Shown in pieces: positions 20,197 to 32,258 of a stretch of DNA of 40,390 bases. How positions within the stretch are numbered: the first letter of the stretch is position 1; each line of letters starts with the position of its first letter. The stretch is from Nitrosomonadales bacterium (lineage in GTDB: Bacteria; Pseudomonadota; Gammaproteobacteria; Burkholderiales; Nitrosomonadaceae), in assembly GCA_009886095.1 (NCBI GenBank), contig VFJL01000053.1, forward strand, positions 1 through 40,390, read 5' to 3'. The notes beneath the pieces are model-generated. The model had not been told where the DNA came from, searched no databases, and worked only from the letters and a program-made list of their open reading frames with translations. Position numbers and translations under genes: made by a program.

Positions 20197-22095
20197 TTGA
20201 ACAATCTCGTTAAAAATATGGTCATTTGGCTAGTGATCGCACTGGTGCTGATGACTGTGTTCAACCAGTTCAGTACGCGCCAGACAACAGGGCAGGCGAC
20301 AATGGAGTATTCCCAGTTCATCGATGAGGTGAAGCAGGGCAGAATCGTCAAGGTAACCATTGAAGGGCGTACGTTGAAAGGCACCAAAGCCGATGGTAGA
20401 CGCTTTACCACCTACACACCCTCTGATCCCTGGATGGTAAGCGACTTGCTCAAGGCTGGTGTCATTGTCGATGCCAAACCAGAGGAAGAGCCATCGGTGC
20501 TGATGAACATTTTTGTTTCATGGTTCCCAATGTTGTTGCTGATTGGTGTGTGGATTTTCTTTATGCGCCAGATGCAGGGTGGTGGCGGGCGAAGTGGTGG
20601 CGCGTTCTCGTTTGGCAAGAGCAAGGCACGTATGCTGGATGAGACTACCAACACTGTTACTTTCGCTGATGTTGCCGGCTGCGAGGAAGCCAAAGAAGAG
20701 GTGTCAGAACTGGTCGACTTCCTGCGTGATCCCACCAAGTTCCAGAAGCTTGGTGGCCGCATCCCTCGCGGCATCCTGATGGTGGGTAATCCCGGCACCG
20801 GTAAAACCCTTCTGGCTCGCGCTATTGCAGGTGAGGCCAAGGTTCCGTTCTTCAGTATTTCCGGATCAGATTTCGTGGAGATGTTCGTTGGCGTGGGCGC
20901 TGCGCGCGTGCGGGATATGTTCGAGCAAGCCAAGAAACAGGCGCCCTGCATTATCTTTATCGATGAAATTGATGCGGTTGGCCGTCAACGTGGTGCAGGG
21001 TTGGGTGGCGGTAATGATGAGCGCGAACAAACACTGAATCAGTTGCTGGTGGAAATGGATGGGTTTGAGGGAGCTGCTGGTGTGATTGTGGTCGCTGCTA
21101 CCAACCGTCCAGATGTGCTTGACCCGGCACTATTACGCCCTGGTCGTTTCGACCGGCAGGTGACGGTTCCGCTACCCGATATACGGGGACGTGAGCAGAT
21201 ACTCCATGTGCATATGCGTAAAGTGCCAATCGCACCTGATGTACGTGCAGACATCATTGCGCGCGGCACGCCAGGGATGTCGGGCGCCGATCTTGCCAAT
21301 TTGGTGAATGAGGCAGCGTTGTTTGCAGCGCGCAGCAACAAGCGGTTGGTGGATATGGAAGATTTTGAGCGTGCCAAGGATAAGATTTTCATGGGCGCTG
21401 AACGACGTTCAATGGTAATGCCTGAGCGTGAGCGCCGGAATACCGCCTATCATGAATCTGGTCACGCCGTGGTAGCGCAGCTCCTGCCTAAAACAGACCC
21501 GGTGCATAAAGTTACGATTATTCCGCGCGGACGTGCACTGGGTGTGACGATGCAACTTCCAACCGAAGACCGTTTCAGCATGGATCGGGAAGAACTTCTA
21601 CAGACTATCGCAGTACTGTTTGGTGGACGTATTGCTGAAGAGATATTCATGGGGCAAATGACAACGGGTGCGTCCAATGACTTTGAACGTGCCACCCAGA
21701 TGGCACGGCGTATGGTTACTCAGTGGGGTATGTCGGATTCTCTTGGGCCAATGGTATATGGAGAGAATGAGGGAGAAGTCTTTCTCGGCAGGTCTGTTAC
21801 AACTCACAAAAATGTGAGTGAGGCCACCATGCAAAAGGTGGATATGGAAATTCGTCGTATTGTTGATGAACAGTACACTCTGGCGCGTAAATTAATTGAA
21901 GAAAACCGTGACAAGATCGAGGCGATGACCAAAGCCCTTCTGGAATGGGAAACCATAGACTCTGACCAGATTGGTGACATTATGGAAGGCCGTGCCCCGC
22001 GACCACCCAAACCTTCTAAATCCATACCATCGTCGAAGGACGATACACCTCCGGCAGCACCGGCAGCAGCTGCGACGCCGGCACAGGAAGTGTAA
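20197..22095 (+). CDS. ftsH: ATP-dependent zinc metalloprotease FtsH
   Basis: 632 residues, inner-membrane AAA+ protease that degrades misfolded membrane proteins and regulators such as sigma-32 and LpxC. Two membrane segments (about 8-24 and 100-120) flank a periplasmic domain. Walker A is GNPGTGKT (197-204), Walker [12 protein letters not shown], and the second region of homology [21 protein letters not shown]. The zinc motif HESGH is at 419-423. The start is TTG at 20197, with AAGGAG six bases before it and residues [10 protein letters not shown] matching the family start. A Pro/Ala-rich tail ends the protein. A family-A repeat begins at its stop codon. Confidence 0.98.
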   Translation: MNNLVKNMVIWLVIALVLMTVFNQFSTRQTTGQATMEYSQFIDEVKQGRIVKVTIEGRTLKGTKADGRRFTTYTPSDPWMVSDLLKAGVIVDAKPEEEPSVLMNIFVSWFPMLLLIGVWIFFMRQMQGGGGRSGGAFSFGKSKARMLDETTNTVTFADVAGCEEAKEEVSELVDFLRDPTKFQKLGGRIPRGILMVGNPGTGKTLLARAIAGEAKVPFFSISGSDFVEMFVGVGAARVRDMFEQAKKQAPCIIFIDEIDAVGRQRGAGLGGGNDEREQTLNQLLVEMDGFEGAAGVIVVAATNRPDVLDPALLRPGRFDRQVTVPLPDIRGREQILHVHMRKVPIAPDVRADIIARGTPGMSGADLANLVNEAALFAARSNKRLVDMEDFERAKDKIFMGAERRSMVMPERERRNTAYHESGHAVVAQLLPKTDPVHKVTIIPRGRALGVTMQLPTEDRFSMDREELLQTIAVLFGGRIAEEIFMGQMTTGASNDFERATQMARRMVTQWGMSDSLGPMVYGENEGEVFLGRSVTTHKNVSEATMQKVDMEIRRIVDEQYTLARKLIEENRDKIEAMTKALLEWETIDSDQIGDIMEGRAPRPPKPSKSIPSSKDDTPPAAPAAAATPAQEV

Positions 22096-22239
22096 TTTCA
22101 ACTCCAGTTCGAAAGTAAAGCGAGGCGATGACAAACGAAGACAGTACATCCCCCAAAGGGGCCTCCTTTGGGGCGAATAGTACGGCTGGGCGCGAGTGAG
22201 GATGTCAACCAAGTGTCACTGATGAACTGGAACTGGAAT
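22095..22239 (+). repeat. Interspersed repeat family A, copy 3
   Basis: Begins on the last base of the ftsH stop and runs in its orientation. Terminal inverted repeat: ATTTCAACTCCAGTTC against GAACTGGAACTGGAAT (13 of 16 positions, plus possible G-U pairs). The central hairpin is perfect here: CCCCAAAGG, a 5-nt loop, CCTTTGGGG. Shared blocks are GCGATGAC, GGGGCGAATAGTACGGC, GCGAGTGAGGAT and AAGTGTCACTGATGAA. Confidence 0.9.
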
Positions 22240-22282
22240 GAGATGCTGCAGATTATCAGTAGGTCCTGATGGAATAGGAGTG

Positions 22283-22309
22283 AACAAGGTGGGCCAAGCT
22301 TACCTTGTT
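22283..22309 (+). terminator. Hairpin between ftsH and folP
   Basis: AACAAGGT, 11-nt loop, ACCTTGTT gives a perfect 8-bp stem; only three T follow, so this is a weak intrinsic terminator or a folP leader hairpin. Confidence 0.4.
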
Positions 22310-22350
22310 TCCATTAGACGCTGGTTTCTGCCCACCAACTCTTAAATCCC

Positions 22351-23172
22351 TTGTTCCTTCATTGCGGCAAATTCAATCTCCCTCTTCATCGTCCCCTTAT
22401 CATGGGGGTCATTAATGTCACACCCGATTCTTTTTTCGATGGTGGCCTGTATGCCTCGACCGAAAGCGCCATCTGCCACGCTGCACGCATGCGGGAAGAA
22501 GGAGCCGACCTACTGGACATCGGCGGTGAATCCACCCGCCCTGGCGGCGACCCGGTAGGCGTGGCAGAAGAATTGCGTCGTATCGTCCCAGTGGTACAAG
22601 CTCTGGCCAGCATGAACATACCTGTTTCGGTGGATACTTCAAAACCTGAGGTAATGAGCGCGGCGATAGCGGCTGGTGCGGTCATGATTAATGATGTCAA
22701 CGCACTGCAAGCACCGGGTGCGCTAGAGGTTGTTGCGGCAGGAAATGTGGCGGCATGCCTCATGCATATGCAGGGCGAGCCGCGCAGCATGCAAACTAAT
22801 CCCCAGTACGGTGATGTGGTAGTAGAAGTAAAGGATTTTTTACAGCGACGTCTGAATGCAGCGCAAGCTGCAGGAATTCCACTCATGCGACTGGTAATAG
22901 ATCCGGGGTTTGGTTTCGGTAAAACGCTGGAACATAATCTCGAATTGCTGCGCCATCTTGACCATTTTATCGACATGGGTGTGCCGGTACTGGCGGGACT
23001 GTCGCGTAAATCCATGTTAGGGAAACTCACCGGCCACGCAGTGGGTGATCGGATCCATGCCAGCGTTGCTGCAGCGTTGCTGGCGGCAGTCAAGGGTGCC
23101 AGAATTCTGCGAGTGCATGATGTAAAGGCGACTAGAGATGCGCTGGCGGTTTATAATGCGGTTGAACAATGA
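22351..23172 (+). CDS. folP: Dihydropteroate synthase
   Basis: 273 residues. Joins p-aminobenzoate to 6-hydroxymethyl-dihydropterin diphosphate in folate synthesis; the target of sulfonamides. Signature 1 is LIMGVINVTPDSFFDGG, then DIGGESTRPGG, pterin-site stretches VSVDTSKPEVM and MINDVNAL, LVIDPGFGFGKTLEHN, and VLAGLSRKSMLG. The start is TTG; there is a stop 33 bp upstream in frame, no ATG before the catalytic core and no good ribosome site, so TTG is the only reasonable start. It is followed by glmM, the conserved ftsH-folP-glmM order. Confidence 0.95.
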   Translation: MFLHCGKFNLPLHRPLIMGVINVTPDSFFDGGLYASTESAICHAARMREEGADLLDIGGESTRPGGDPVGVAEELRRIVPVVQALASMNIPVSVDTSKPEVMSAAIAAGAVMINDVNALQAPGALEVVAAGNVAACLMHMQGEPRSMQTNPQYGDVVVEVKDFLQRRLNAAQAAGIPLMRLVIDPGFGFGKTLEHNLELLRHLDHFIDMGVPVLAGLSRKSMLGKLTGHAVGDRIHASVAAALLAAVKGARILRVHDVKATRDALAVYNAVEQ

Positions 23173-23247
23173 CCCGCAAGTGATGGAAGGCAGTAGAGCA
23201 TCACTGCTCGCTATGCTGTTTACTTTTTACCTTTCGTGGATTTCCGA

Positions 23248-24609
23248 TTGAGCAAGAAATATTTTGGTACTGACGGTATACGCGGGCGGGTAGGAGAGAT
23301 ACCCATCACCCCGGATTTCATCATGCATCTTGGCTACTCTGCCGGCAAGGTGCTGGCTTCCGCCGATTGGCATCTGTCCAAGGGTGAACGTCCGGCAGTG
23401 CTGATTGGCAAGGATACGCGCATATCTGGCTATATGCTGGAATCAGCCTTGCAGGCAGGACTATCTGCCGCTGGAGTGGACGTGCTTTTATCCGGACCCA
23501 TGCCGACCCCGGCGGTAGCTTATCTCACCCGCGCACTGCGGCTACAGGCAGGCATTGTAATTTCAGCTTCGCACAATCCATTTGAAGATAACGGCATCAA
23601 GTTTTTTTCCGCTGCAGGCAGCAAGCTACCCGATACGACTGAACACGAGATAGAAGCGGGACTGGATGCACCCATCAAGTCCATGCCTTCAGCGCAGCTT
23701 GGCAAAGCACGGCGTATTGGCGACGCGGCAGGACGCTACATCGAATTCTGCAAAAGCACCTTTCCTTACCATCTCGATCTACGCGGTTTGCGTATCGTGG
23801 TCGACTGCGCCCATGGTGCAACGTATCATATCGCCGGTCATGTACTGCACGAGCTGGGTGCAGATGTGGTTGCTATCGGGGTGCAACCAGATGGCCTCAA
23901 TATCAATTACGAATGTGGTGCGACTCATAGCCTGACTTTGCAAAAAGCTGTCAGACAGCATCACGCCGATCTTGGCATTGCATTGGATGGTGACGGTGAC
24001 CGCGTGGTTATGGCCGATAGTAAGGGCACCATCTACGACGGCGACCAGTTGGTCTACATCATTGCAAAGCATCGCCAGCAGAGGGATTCACTCAAGGGGG
24101 GAGTGGTGGGCACATTAATGACCAATCTTGCGGTAGAGAACGGTTTCAGGAAATTGAATATTCCTTTTGCCCGAGCTAATGTCGGCGACCGTTATGTGCT
24201 GGAACTGCTGCAACAGAAAGGTTGGCAGTTGGGTGGAGAAGGTTCTGGCCATATCATTTGTATCGACAAGCACACCACTGGTGACGGCATAATTTCTGCA
24301 CTACAAGTACTGTATGCAATGCGTGATTCCGGCAAGACTCTGGCTGGACTGATGCGCGGCATTACGCTTTATCCGCAGCGACTAATCAACGTAAAGGTTA
24401 CCAAAGCATTTGATTTCCGTATTAGCGCACAAATCAGAGCCGCTCAGACAGCAGCCGAGCACGATCTTGGTGGCAGTGGACGCGTGCTGTTGCGTGCATC
24501 AGGTACCGAGCCGCTGGTGCGTGTGATGGTGGAAGGTGAATCAGAACAGAAAGTTAAGCACTGGGCAGAACAAATAGCCAGTGCTGTGCGGAGCGCTGTA
24601 GCTGGTTAA
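23248..24609 (+). CDS. glmM: Phosphoglucosamine mutase
   Basis: Interconverts glucosamine-6-phosphate and glucosamine-1-phosphate for UDP-GlcNAc, hence peptidoglycan and lipopolysaccharide. The N-terminus [14 protein letters not shown] is the family signature. The phosphoserine loop is [16 protein letters not shown] (Ser108 with this start), the metal site LDGDGDRVV, the sugar site [10 protein letters not shown], and the phosphate-binding loop [19 protein letters not shown] at 23236 is also in frame (457 residues), but the TTG at 23248 gives the canonical [13 protein letters not shown] start and has GTGGA seven bases upstream. I therefore prefer 453 residues. Confidence 0.95.
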   Translation: MSKKYFGTDGIRGRVGEIPITPDFIMHLGYSAGKVLASADWHLSKGERPAVLIGKDTRISGYMLESALQAGLSAAGVDVLLSGPMPTPAVAYLTRALRLQAGIVISASHNPFEDNGIKFFSAAGSKLPDTTEHEIEAGLDAPIKSMPSAQLGKARRIGDAAGRYIEFCKSTFPYHLDLRGLRIVVDCAHGATYHIAGHVLHELGADVVAIGVQPDGLNINYECGATHSLTLQKAVRQHHADLGIALDGDGDRVVMADSKGTIYDGDQLVYIIAKHRQQRDSLKGGVVGTLMTNLAVENGFRKLNIPFARANVGDRYVLELLQQKGWQLGGEGSGHIICIDKHTTGDGIISALQVLYAMRDSGKTLAGLMRGITLYPQRLINVKVTKAFDFRISAQIRAAQTAAEHDLGGSGRVLLRASGTEPLVRVMVEGESEQKVKHWAEQIASAVRSAVAG

Positions 24610-24909
24610 TGATTGGATGGCGCAGAAGATCTCATTAACAAAGGTCGCCGAGTGCGCGTGTGGTGCGCCGTGCTGTTTTCTCCGCCCCCCTGATCTTTGT
24701 GAGTAATGAAGCTTGCAAAATTAGCCAGGGAAAGTCTGTAGCCATTAAGAGCTTAAAGGAATGGTGCGTTTATAGTCATCATTTCGCCGTACGAAGCCAG
24801 GAATGTAGCAGCCCTAAGCGCCACCAGTGCATCGGGTTGCCCCTCAACGGGAGCTATGGGAGAATACAATTTATGCCAGAATTCGTTTTGAATTTATAAA
24901 CCCCCTGTA
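24610..24909. other. Orphan intergenic region with a doubtful 79-codon ORF and an SRP-RNA-like motif
   Basis: 300 bp without a recognised gene. A plus-strand frame from a GTG at 24660 to 24899 encodes 79 residues with no recognised domain and no clear ribosome site. Near its end, AGCAGCCCTAAGCGC (about 24807-24821) matches, from memory, the 3' side of the SRP RNA domain IV loop. The preceding sequence (CCAGGAATGT) does not form the usual GGAA-capped stem. It might be a small RNA, a decayed gene or nothing. A family-A repeat starts 10 bp after the ORF's stop. Confidence 0.25.
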
Positions 24910-25061
24910 ATTCCAATTCCAGCTTGAAAGTGAAATGAGGCGATGACGAACGAACGTCACAGACAGTATGCCCGCCAGAAGGACTCCTTTCGGTGCGAAT
25001 AGTACGGCAAGGTGCGAGTGGGGATATTGATGAAGTGTCGCGTATGAAATGGAATTGGGAT
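24910..25061 (+). repeat. Interspersed repeat family A, copy 4
   Basis: Full-length copy between glmM and thrS. The ends ATTCCAATTCCAGCTTG and GAAATGGAATTGGGAT form the terminal inverted repeat. Shared blocks are GAAAGTGAAATGAGGCGAT, GACGAACGAACG, GCGAATAGTACGGCAAGGT and GATGAAGTGTCGC. The central stem CCAGAAGG / CCTTTCGG is kept with one mismatch and a G-U pair. It ends 35 bp before the thrS start, so it lies in that mRNA leader if transcribed from upstream. Confidence 0.9.
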
Positions 25062-25096
25062 AATTTAATCCCCATTTTTTATCAAAGGAAGAATCT

Positions 25097-27013
25097 GTGA
25101 CAGTTGTTCGTTTGCCAGATGGTTCTGAACGTAAATTTGAGCAGCCGGTGACGGTAATGGAGGTCGCGGCGTCAATTGGCGCGGGATTGATGCGTGCGGC
25201 GTTAGCTGGCAAGGTCAATGGCAAGCTCATGGATACGTCTTACTGTATTGAAGCAGACTGTGATCTGGCAATCATCACCGAAAAAGATGCCGAGGGGCTG
25301 GAAATCATCCGTCATTCCAGCGCGCACTTGCTGGCGCATGCGGTGAAGGAATTATTTCCCGAAGCACAGGTCACTATCGGTCCGGTGATCGAGGATGGTT
25401 TTTATTACGATTTCTCTTACAAGCGCCCGTTTACGACAGAGGATCTGGCGGCAATTGAAAAACGTATGGCGGAAATCAGTAAACGCGATTTGAAAGTAGA
25501 GCGCAAAGTGTGGGAGCGCTCCGAAGCGATCAATTTTTTCAAGAACCACGGCGAACACTATAAGGCGCAAATCATTGAGGCTATTCCCGGTGACGAGGAT
25601 GTGTCACTTTATTCCCAGGGAAATTTTACCGATTTATGCCGCGGCCCGCATGTGCCGGCCACTTCCAAGCTCAAGGTGTTCAAGTTGATGAAGGTGGCGG
25701 GCGCATATTGGCGCGGCGACTCGCGCAATGAAATGCTGCAACGGATCTATGGCACAGCCTGGATCAGAAAGGAAGACCAGGAGGCGTATCTGCACCGGCT
25801 CGAAGAAGCCGAAAAGCGTGACCACCGCAAGCTGGGCAGACAACTGGATTTGTTCCATATCCAGGAAGAGGCGCCAGGTATGGTGTTCTGGCACCCCAAA
25901 GGCTGGGCTATCTGGCAACAGGTGGAGCAGTACATGCGAGAGATATTCCGCGACAATGGCTATCTGGAAATTCGTACACCGTTGGTCCTCGACAAGGGGT
26001 TGTGGGAACGTTCCGGACACTGGGAAAACTTTCGCGAGAACATGTTTACCACACATTCAGAGCAGCGCGATTTTGCAGTCAAGCCGATGAATTGTCCCGG
26101 CCACGTCCAGGTGTTTAACCAAGGGTTAAAGAGCTACCGTGATTTACCATTGCGACTGGCGGAGTTCGGCTCATGCCACCGTAACGAGCCGTCTGGTGCG
26201 CTGCATGGCATCATGCGGGTGCGCGCTTTCACCCAGGATGATGCACATATTTTCTGTACGGAAGCACAGATACAGGGCGAGGTGATAGAATTTATCGACC
26301 TGTTGCAGAAGGTTTATACCGACTTCGGCTTTAATGAGGTTCTGGTGAAGCTTTCCACCCGCCCACAGAAGCGCGTGGGCTCAGAAGAACAGTGGGACAA
26401 AGCGGAAGCCGCGCTGGAAGCCGCGTTGAACCGCAAGGAACTCGTTTGGGGGCTGCAGCCCGGCGAAGGTGCGTTCTACGGCCCGAAAATTGAATTTTCA
26501 CTCAAGGATAGTATTGGTCGTGTATGGCAATGTGGCACCTTGCAGTTGGATTTTTCCATGCCGGCGCGATTGGGGGCGGAATACGTAGCCGAGGATAATA
26601 CCCGTCAGATACCGGTAATGCTGCACCGGGCGATTCTGGGGTCACTCGAACGCTTCATTGGTATTCTTATTGAAAATCATGCTGGAGCACTCCCCTTGTG
26701 GTTATCGCCGGAGCAGGCAGTAGTACTGAATATCTCCGAAGGGCAGGCAGTTTATGCCCGAAAAGTGACTGACAATCTCAAGCAAAATGGCATCCGTGTG
26801 CACGCGGACTTGAGAAATGAGAAAATAACCTATAAAATCCGAGAACATAGTTTACAGAAGCTACCCTACCAGATCATAGTAGGCGATAAGGAAGTGGCGA
26901 CAGAAACGGTTGCCGTGCGTACCCGGTCGGGTTTAGATCTTGGCCAGATGTCTCTGCAAGCGTTGATTGAACGCCTTAAAGCGGAAATATCTATAAGGGC
27001 TGGCACGGTTTGA
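25097..27013 (+). CDS. thrS: Threonyl-tRNA synthetase
   Basis: 638 residues, class II synthetase charging tRNA-Thr. Order: TGS domain (1-60), editing domain with [16 protein letters not shown] (about 75-90), and the catalytic core with zinc ligands Cys in [10 protein letters not shown], His in [25 protein letters not shown], and His in [21 protein letters not shown]. The C-terminal anticodon domain contains [30 protein letters not shown]. Start GTG with AAGGAAG nine bases before. It heads the conserved thrS-infC-rpmI-rplT-pheST-ihfA series. No thrS-type operator was recognised upstream. Confidence 0.98.
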   Translation: MTVVRLPDGSERKFEQPVTVMEVAASIGAGLMRAALAGKVNGKLMDTSYCIEADCDLAIITEKDAEGLEIIRHSSAHLLAHAVKELFPEAQVTIGPVIEDGFYYDFSYKRPFTTEDLAAIEKRMAEISKRDLKVERKVWERSEAINFFKNHGEHYKAQIIEAIPGDEDVSLYSQGNFTDLCRGPHVPATSKLKVFKLMKVAGAYWRGDSRNEMLQRIYGTAWIRKEDQEAYLHRLEEAEKRDHRKLGRQLDLFHIQEEAPGMVFWHPKGWAIWQQVEQYMREIFRDNGYLEIRTPLVLDKGLWERSGHWENFRENMFTTHSEQRDFAVKPMNCPGHVQVFNQGLKSYRDLPLRLAEFGSCHRNEPSGALHGIMRVRAFTQDDAHIFCTEAQIQGEVIEFIDLLQKVYTDFGFNEVLVKLSTRPQKRVGSEEQWDKAEAALEAALNRKELVWGLQPGEGAFYGPKIEFSLKDSIGRVWQCGTLQLDFSMPARLGAEYVAEDNTRQIPVMLHRAILGSLERFIGILIENHAGALPLWLSPEQAVVLNISEGQAVYARKVTDNLKQNGIRVHADLRNEKITYKIREHSLQKLPYQIIVGDKEVATETVAVRTRSGLDLGQMSLQALIERLKAEISIRAGTV

Positions 27014-27040
27014 TTTATTAAACAAACTTGGGGAATTACT

Positions 27041-27679
27041 ATAGTTCAAGAAAAAGCAGCACGTACAAATCAAGAGATTAACGTCCCAGAAGTGCGCTTG
27101 ATTGGTGTAGAGGGGGAGCAGATAGGCATCGTTACGCTGGCAGTCGCCAATACCTTGGCGGAGGAGGCCGGAATCGACCTAGTTGAAATTGCACCTACCG
27201 CCCAACCCCCAGTATGCCGCCTGATGGATTATGGCAAGTTTCGTTATCAAGAAAGTAAGAAAAAACACGAAGCTAAGCTCAAGCAAAAACAGATTCAGAT
27301 CAAGGAAGTAAAATTTCGTCCCAACACTGACGACGGCGATTACAACATTAAGCTGCGCAACCTGATCGGCTTTCTGGAAGAAGGTGATAAGGCCAAGATC
27401 ACGTTGCGTTTTCGTGGACGTGAAATGGCACATCAGGAATTCGGTATACGCCTGCTGGAGCGGGTGAGGGACGATCTGGTACAACAGGCGGTGGTAGAGC
27501 AGTTTCCTAGAATGGAGGGACGGCAGATGGTGATGGTGCTGTCACCGAAGAAGAAGGAAGTGAAAGTGGCCAAGCCGAAGGTGGCAAAGGAAGCTGGTGG
27601 TATAACCTCGCATGCAGCAAAGGCCAGTATAGATGCTACAGCCAGCACAAGAGTAGTGGCTGCAGAGACCGAGAAGTAA
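27041..27679 (+). CDS. infC: Translation initiation factor IF-3, probable ATA start
   Basis: Binds the 30S subunit, prevents premature 50S joining and proofreads the start codon. The N domain has [20 protein letters not shown] and the C domain [48 protein letters not shown]. The first ATG/GTG-type codon (GTG 27092) would cut off conserved N-terminal residues [15 protein letters not shown]. The frame extends back to ATA at 27041, which has GGGGA six bases upstream; infC is known to use rare ATT/ATC/ATA starts that permit autoregulation by IF-3. That gives 212 residues. A Lys/Ala-rich tail of about 30 residues extends past the usual end. Confidence 0.9.
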   Translation: MVQEKAARTNQEINVPEVRLIGVEGEQIGIVTLAVANTLAEEAGIDLVEIAPTAQPPVCRLMDYGKFRYQESKKKHEAKLKQKQIQIKEVKFRPNTDDGDYNIKLRNLIGFLEEGDKAKITLRFRGREMAHQEFGIRLLERVRDDLVQQAVVEQFPRMEGRQMVMVLSPKKKEVKVAKPKVAKEAGGITSHAAKASIDATASTRVVAAETEK

Positions 27680-27981
27680 ATTAAGGTCGCCTCTGTTATT
27701 TAAAGTTCTAAACAAGACAGGGTGGGAACAAAAAATGTAGACGCAGCATAGGCTGATATGCAAGGAAACATTTTTTGTGAGTAACAAAGTATTGTGACAA
27801 TGATCCGGATTATTAGAAGTGTCTTTAAGTGATGGATCCGGTCAGTATGCAAGGCATACGCGGATAGCGGCAAAGTTGACGCGAAGAATATTCATGTCAG
27901 CGTAAAACCAAGTGACTCCCGGGTCTTAAAAGTGTTCCGCTCAGGAAACACCTGGTGTCATGTTAAAACAGGAGCAGTATT
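27680..27981 (+). promoter_or_regulatory. infC-rpmI structured intergenic region
   Basis: 302 bp without a gene. A strong hairpin has arms ACAAAAAATGT (27728-27738) and ACATTTTTTGT (27768-27778) around an inner GCATA/TATGC stem. A second hairpin GTATGC-AAG-GCATAC lies at 27845-27859, and the palindrome ACACC-T-GGTGT lies just before rpmI. In other bacteria this leader is where L20 represses rpmI-rplT; the sequence here could serve that role or terminate infC, but no match to a known L20 site was established. The rpmI ribosome site is AGGAG. Confidence 0.45.
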
Positions 27982-28179
27982 ATGCCCAAGATGAAGACCA
28001 AGAGTGGTGCTGCGAAGCGCTTCAAGGTGCGGGCCGGCGGCAGCATCAAGCGTTCGCAGGCTTTCAAGCGCCACATTCTTACCAAGAAAACCACCAAAAA
28101 CAAGCGCCAATTGCGGGGAACCACCGGCGTTCATTCCACCAATGTGGCGTCAGTACGCGCCATGATGCCCTACGCCTAA
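27982..28179 (+). CDS. rpmI: 50S ribosomal protein L35
   Basis: 65 residues, highly basic. [32 protein letters not shown] is the L35 signature. It is followed by rplT after 12 bp, the invariant pair, and preceded by AGGAG ahead of the ATG. Confidence 0.98.
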   Translation: MPKMKTKSGAAKRFKVRAGGSIKRSQAFKRHILTKKTTKNKRQLRGTTGVHSTNVASVRAMMPYA

Positions 28180-28191
28180 GGAGAGACTGCC

Positions 28192-29675
<1,484 letters not shown>

Positions 29676-29844
29676 ATCCGGATAATCCATTAGGACGCGA
29701 GATGATGGTAAGGCAGGTTGCGAGACAGTTTTGTCGGTTGAGAGAAGTCCATAGTTTGGTCTATGGGCGCCGAGCAAGCGGCGAAAATGGCCGCAAGCTG
29801 ACCGTCAGCACTGGCGCAGGCTCAGAGAGCTGTCTAAAGTATTC
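29676..29844 (+). repeat. Interspersed repeat family B, copy 2
   Basis: Starts at the base after the pheS stop, in the gene's orientation, and sits inside the pheS-pheT operon. It aligns end to end with 18647-18813. The main hairpin GTCCATAG/CTATGGGC around TTTGGT differs from copy 1 but stays paired through compensating or wobble changes. A second stem CGCCG/CGGCG and the palindrome GCTGA-CCG-TCAGC follow. Confidence 0.85.
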
Positions 29845-29866
29845 CTTGAAGTAAAAACAAGCCCCC

Positions 29867-32245
29867 ATGAAATTTTCTGAAGACTGGCTTCGTACCCTGG
29901 TCAATCCACCACTTTCCAGCGGTGAGCTGGCTCACGCTCTGACCATGGCGGGGTTGGAGGTGGAAGCTGTCGAGGCTGCTGCACCGGTCTTTGACAAAGT
30001 GGTGGTAGCCGAAGTGCTATCGGTGCAGAAGCACCCGGACGCAGACCGTCTGAATGTATGCCAGGTGAATGCAGGTGTGGCAGCGGGCGATGAACCGCTG
30101 CAAATTGTTTGTGGTGCGGCCAATGTTCGTGTTGGTATGAAAGTGCCATGTGCGCTGGTCGGTGCGCAGCTGCCGGGCGCTGCCATCAAGCAGGTCAAAG
30201 TGCGCGGAGTGGAATCCTCTGGCATGTTGTGTTCGGCCAGGGAATTGGGCTTGAGTGATACCGCAGAAGGTTTGTTGCTACTACCCGGTGATGCGCCGAT
30301 AGGTGCGGATTTCCGCGATTATTACGCGCTGGATGACAAACTCTTCACGCTCAAGCTAACACCTAACCGCGCTGATTGCCTGGGGCTAGTCGGAGTAGCG
30401 CGAGAAGTGGCGGCAATTACTTCCGCAAAACTTAGCCAACTGGAAATTGAGCCAGTTAGCAGCGAGATTAACGATACCTTGACTGTACAGGTGGAGGTAC
30501 CAGATGCCTGCCCGTTATATTGCGGCCGGGTGATACGCGGTATACGTTTTGATGCGTCCACGCCACCATGGATGACTCGCCGTTTGGAACGTGGCGGCAT
30601 AAGGATAATCAACGCGGTAGTGGACGTAACCAACTATGTAATGCTGGAGACTGGCCAGCCGATGCACGCTTTCGATCTAGCTAAGATTGCAGGGATGTTT
30701 TCAGGTGCGATGTATGTGCGTTATGCCAAGTCCGGCGAAAGACTGCAATTACTGAATGGCGAAAATATTATCTTGCAGCCCGACATGCTGTTGATTGCTG
30801 ATGAGGCCAAGCCGCTGGCGCTGGCGGGTATCATGGGTGGAAGCGAAAGTGGGGTGCAGCAAGGCACCACGGACTTGTTTCTGGAAAGTGCATTCTTCAG
30901 CCCGGAGGCGATAGCCGGTAAATCTTTTCGTCTGGGATTCAGTTCCGATTCGGCATATCGTTTTGAGCGTGGTGTGGATTTCGCTGCCACACGCACTGCA
31001 ATGGAGCGCGCCACAAGATTGATACTTGATATTTGTGGCGGCAAGGCGGGGCCGATTACTGAGGTCGAGGGCAAGCTGCCGCAACGCAATCCTATTCGTC
31101 TGCGTGTGGAGCGAACACGAAGAGTGCTGGGCATAGATATGGATACGCACAAGGCGGCTGAACTGTTGCAGCGGTTGCAGTTTAATTTTTCTGTCGACGG
31201 TGAGGTGTTTCAGGTGACACCGCCGAGTTACCGCTTCGATCTCGCCATTGAGGAAGATTTAATCGAAGAGCTCGCGCGTATTTACGGATACGATCGTATT
31301 CCCGCCAGCTTGCCGCATACGGCTCTGAACATGCTGCCGGAATCCGAACTCCTGCGCACACCGGCGCAGCTACGGCGAATCCTGACAGCGCGGGATTATC
31401 AGGAGGTGATTAATTACACTTTCGTGGATGCTGCATGGGAAGCGGATTTTACGCATAACAAGACGCCGATCATATTAAAGAATCCCATTGCCAGCCAGAT
31501 GGGTGTGATGCGCAGCAGCCTGATCGGCGGACTTATATCGAACTTGCAGTTCAATCTCAACCGCAAGCAGACCAGGATGCGATTGTTCGAAGTCGGGCGT
31601 TGTTTTGTCAGAGAGGGTGAAGCTTATGTGCAGCCGGAAAGACTGGCTGGGCTTTGCTATGGCGATGCCGTAGCTGAGCAGTGGGGTTTACCTGCCCGCG
31701 CAGTGGATTTTTATGATGTCAAAGCAGATATCGAAGCGTTGTTCTGGCCAGAAGTAGCGGATTTTCGGGCGGCGCCCCATCCCGCTCTGCATCCCGGAAA
31801 ATCAGCACAGGTTTGCTTGGGTGAAAAAATTGTTGGTTGGTTGGGAGAGCTCCATCCCCACTGGCAGCAAAAGATCGATTTGCCGAAATCTACAGTGCTG
31901 TTTGAACTGGATCTGAATGCCTTGACGGCGTGTGTGCTGTCAGCAGCGGGGGAAATTTCAAAATATCCGCCAGTAAGACGAGACATCGCCGTGGTAGTGG
32001 CGGATAACATCAGCGTTCAAGCTCTGTTGGAGGGTATGCGGACTGAGAAACCGTCCATTGTTTCGGAGATTTCTTTGTTTGATGTTTATCGCGGCAAGGG
32101 AATGGAAAGTGGCAAAAAAAGTCTTGCATTCCGTGTGTTATTGCAAGATACTGGAAAAACGTTAACAGATGCAGAAGCAGACTTAGCCATCACAAAGTTG
32201 CTGAATATTCTGCAAAGGCAATTCGGTGCGCGGTTGCGTAACTGA
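29867..32245 (+). CDS. pheT: Phenylalanyl-tRNA synthetase beta subunit
   Basis: 792 residues, full length. The N-terminal tRNA-binding (EMAP-like) domain covers about 40-150 ([42 protein letters not shown]). The B3/B4 editing domain and B5 domain follow ([37 protein letters not shown]), then the synthetase-like core, and a C-terminal ferredoxin-fold anticodon domain ([15 protein letters not shown] to the end). Pairs with PheS. It lies 191 bp from pheS, an unusually long gap for this operon because of the family-B repeat. A shortened family-A repeat starts 13 bp after its stop. Confidence 0.98.
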   Translation: MKFSEDWLRTLVNPPLSSGELAHALTMAGLEVEAVEAAAPVFDKVVVAEVLSVQKHPDADRLNVCQVNAGVAAGDEPLQIVCGAANVRVGMKVPCALVGAQLPGAAIKQVKVRGVESSGMLCSARELGLSDTAEGLLLLPGDAPIGADFRDYYALDDKLFTLKLTPNRADCLGLVGVAREVAAITSAKLSQLEIEPVSSEINDTLTVQVEVPDACPLYCGRVIRGIRFDASTPPWMTRRLERGGIRIINAVVDVTNYVMLETGQPMHAFDLAKIAGMFSGAMYVRYAKSGERLQLLNGENIILQPDMLLIADEAKPLALAGIMGGSESGVQQGTTDLFLESAFFSPEAIAGKSFRLGFSSDSAYRFERGVDFAATRTAMERATRLILDICGGKAGPITEVEGKLPQRNPIRLRVERTRRVLGIDMDTHKAAELLQRLQFNFSVDGEVFQVTPPSYRFDLAIEEDLIEELARIYGYDRIPASLPHTALNMLPESELLRTPAQLRRILTARDYQEVINYTFVDAAWEADFTHNKTPIILKNPIASQMGVMRSSLIGGLISNLQFNLNRKQTRMRLFEVGRCFVREGEAYVQPERLAGLCYGDAVAEQWGLPARAVDFYDVKADIEALFWPEVADFRAAPHPALHPGKSAQVCLGEKIVGWLGELHPHWQQKIDLPKSTVLFELDLNALTACVLSAAGEISKYPPVRRDIAVVVADNISVQALLEGMRTEKPSIVSEISLFDVYRGKGMESGKKSLAFRVLLQDTGKTLTDAEADLAITKLLNILQRQFGARLRN

Positions 32246-32258
32246 GTACATAAATCTA

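Noticed and set aside
24807-24821. Possible 4.5S (SRP) RNA gene
   Set aside because: Only the AGCAGCCCTAAGCGC side matches from memory; the GGAA-capped stem and closing helix are not found, so I do not call a gene.
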